Below are positions 62,401 through 64,000 of a DNA stretch of 64,000 bases, piece after piece. Both the position numbers and the translations under genes were made by a program. The first letter of the stretch is position 1. Each line of letters begins with the position of its first letter. Source of the DNA: Stenogyne calaminthoides (Eukaryota; Streptophyta; Magnoliopsida; Lamiales; Lamiaceae); assembly GCA_037126765.1 (NCBI GenBank), contig JBBCBC010000012.1, positions 3,286,001 through 3,350,000 on the forward strand. The letters run 5' to 3'. Under the pieces are notes generated by a model. It had not been told where the DNA came from and ran no database searches. It was given only the letters and a program-made list of their open reading frames with translations.

Positions 62401-64000
62401 TGGAACAGTTGTCCAAGAAATCGTGCTGATTGTTAAGAGTTCCAAAAGTAGCGGTTGGCTCTGACAAAAGAATGAGCCATCCGAACTTTAAAACTCTTAA
62501 TAAGATAGCTAGGATGTCTCTAGTGGAAGGACTTCCTAATGAAGTATTCTCAAAGGATCGGACATGTTACGCATGTCGAAGGAAAAACAGTCAAAGCTTC
62601 ATTCAAAGGAATTTCGGACCAAAGATCCAAAGAGAGTAATCGCAAACCGCTTCATATGGATCTGTTTGGACCATTACACCAATCGATCTCAACGGACGAA
62701 AATACACTCTGTAATCGTGGATGACTACTCCAAGTTTACAGGGTTATATTCTTACATAAGAAGAATGAGACGACAACCAAGATACCCGAAATAAGAAGAA
62801 GATTACAAAATGAGAAGGGTGTCGGCCAGTAGTAAAAATCGGATCGGATAAAGGTACGCAATTTACAACTCTTTTATTAATGATTTTTGCTCTAAGTTTG
62901 GTATCTGAAGATGAAACATCGTCATGCGAGGACGCCACAAATGTAATGGAGTAAATTAACGGAGGAACAGAACTCTCAAAGAAGTTCGCTCGAACAATGT
63001 TAATTTGAACATGCGATACCAAACCGCTTTTAAGCGTATAATCAACAATTGCATGCCATACGCAGAACAAATGTCTCCCGACTAAGGCTCACTACAAAAC
63101 ACCCTATGAATCGTGGAAGGGCGAAAAAACCTCGTGTTTCTTACTTCCATGATTTTGGGTGCAAGTGTTTCATACACAACAATGGGAAAAAGTCGGGTTG
63201 AAGACTTTTGAGGCCAAGTCCGATGAGGGTATATTTCTAGGGTATTCCTCATCTAGCAAAGCCTTCGTGGTCTACAACAAACGAACCCTAGTTGTGGAAG
63301 AAACACCCCATGTAACCTTTGATGAAGCATCTTCCCGATCAAGAGAAATCGCCTCGTAACAAGAAGTACCGATCTACCGTAACCTCGATATTCGTAAAAT
63401 GGATCGACTAACGATCAAGGAAAAGGATCGAAATCAGATCAATTTACATTCCAGATCTAGGTGATTCACCGATCAATCGATCCTAAGGTACGAAACAATC
63501 ACAATGAAAAAAAGCCGATTCACCGAGATAAGAAGAATCGAACCATCCGATTCGGGGAACTGGTTCTCACGAAACGACATCGAGACATGATGATTCCAAC
63601 ATCACCGAGACTTGTTCTTATCAAGTGGACCATAACCTCGCACCACTCCCAATCACTAGTAATAAGATTTTATCGAAACGACGATGTTCTCAAAACCGAC
63701 GCAAATCGTAATGAAGGACTGGATAACCACCATCCAACCGATCTGATAATTGGAGACCCGTCGATAAAATTAAAACTAGACATCGATTGGTGAAAGTGCC
63801 ATGTATTGCTATTATCCGCTATGAAGGAACCAACTACAATCGAGGAAGCATTACAAGACGAAACCGGATTCTAAATGGCGCAGAGGAGTCGAACAGTTAA
63901 AGAGAAATGAAGTTTGGGAACTAGTAGACGCACCACGGTCATCAAGACGTAATTGGCACGAAATGGATCTTCAAGAACAAGAGAGAGAAAAATGTTATCA
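59466..64000 (+). pseudogene. Sirevirus-like copia gag-pol, heavily broken, runs off the right edge
   Basis: Frames change every few hundred bases but the order is intact. Gag parts are SNHLGSIDGVMMEVIERGP (59543 on), TIARHIIMKTMDKVTKEKI (about 59720) and DINYKILRSLTKKWDMKV (59976 on). A zinc-knuckle remnant near 60558 (CFNREMP) has lost cysteines. The protease YIDSGCSRHMT is near 62084, and VRHNLLSVSQFCDNGF at 62257 follows. Integrase shows SHPNFKTLNKIARMSL, CYAC, PLHMDLFGP and IVDDYSKFTG. The integrase C-terminal part is AKSDEGIFLGYSSSSKAF near 63200. RT begins near 63740 (PTDLIIGDPS) and is cut by the window end. It is dead by sequence. Confidence 0.75.

Overview
This is plant nuclear DNA, almost certainly from a eudicot. 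The evidence is AT-rich sequence, a many-exon gene with GT-AG introns, dense MITEs, and Ty1/copia, Ty3/gypsy, LINE, SINE and hAT-type repeats. No prokaryotic genes, rRNA genes or CRISPR arrays were seen. The exact species cannot be read from the window.

The dominant gene is a callose synthase of the CALS10/GSL8 type on the minus strand. Copy B runs from its ATG at 48363 to its stop at 15653, about 33 kb. I could place 48 exons by reading frame and splice sites. They cover an N-terminal Vta1-like region, FKS1 domain 1, a first membrane cluster, the large cytosolic glucan synthase domain and a C-terminal membrane cluster. A second copy of the 5' half, copy A (exons 1-15), lies at 386-10202 and runs off the left edge. 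Positions 1-11812 and about 38130-49967 are near-identical, including introns, intronic repeats and upstream sequence. The simplest reading is a tandem duplication of a roughly 38.16 kb unit, with the junction at 11812/11813. If so, the rest of copy A lies just outside the window.

Many conserved exons carry 1-2 nt indels, often in homopolymers, although the amino acids on either side are well kept. Some coding segments around 28-32 kb could not be found. Either both copies are recent pseudogenes or the consensus contains many small indel errors; sequence alone does not decide this.

Between the copies (11.8-15.6 kb) lies repeat-rich intergenic DNA, including a 1 kb hAT-like element holding two other MITEs. 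Right of copy B's promoter a minus-strand solo LTR (49342-55778, duplication ATATG) is split by a nearly complete but broken Ty1/copia element (50148-54872, 394-bp LTRs, duplication ATTGG). Beyond that are a minisatellite, two hairpin elements, and a decayed Sirevirus-like copia element from about 57766 to past the right edge.

Apart from callose synthase, all recognisable coding sequence belongs to transposable elements. I found no evidence for a novel multi-gene system. The most interesting points are the duplication and its breakpoint inside an LTR, the frame disruptions, the nested insertion order, and a Pack-type element in intron 14 that seems to hold a foreign fragment.
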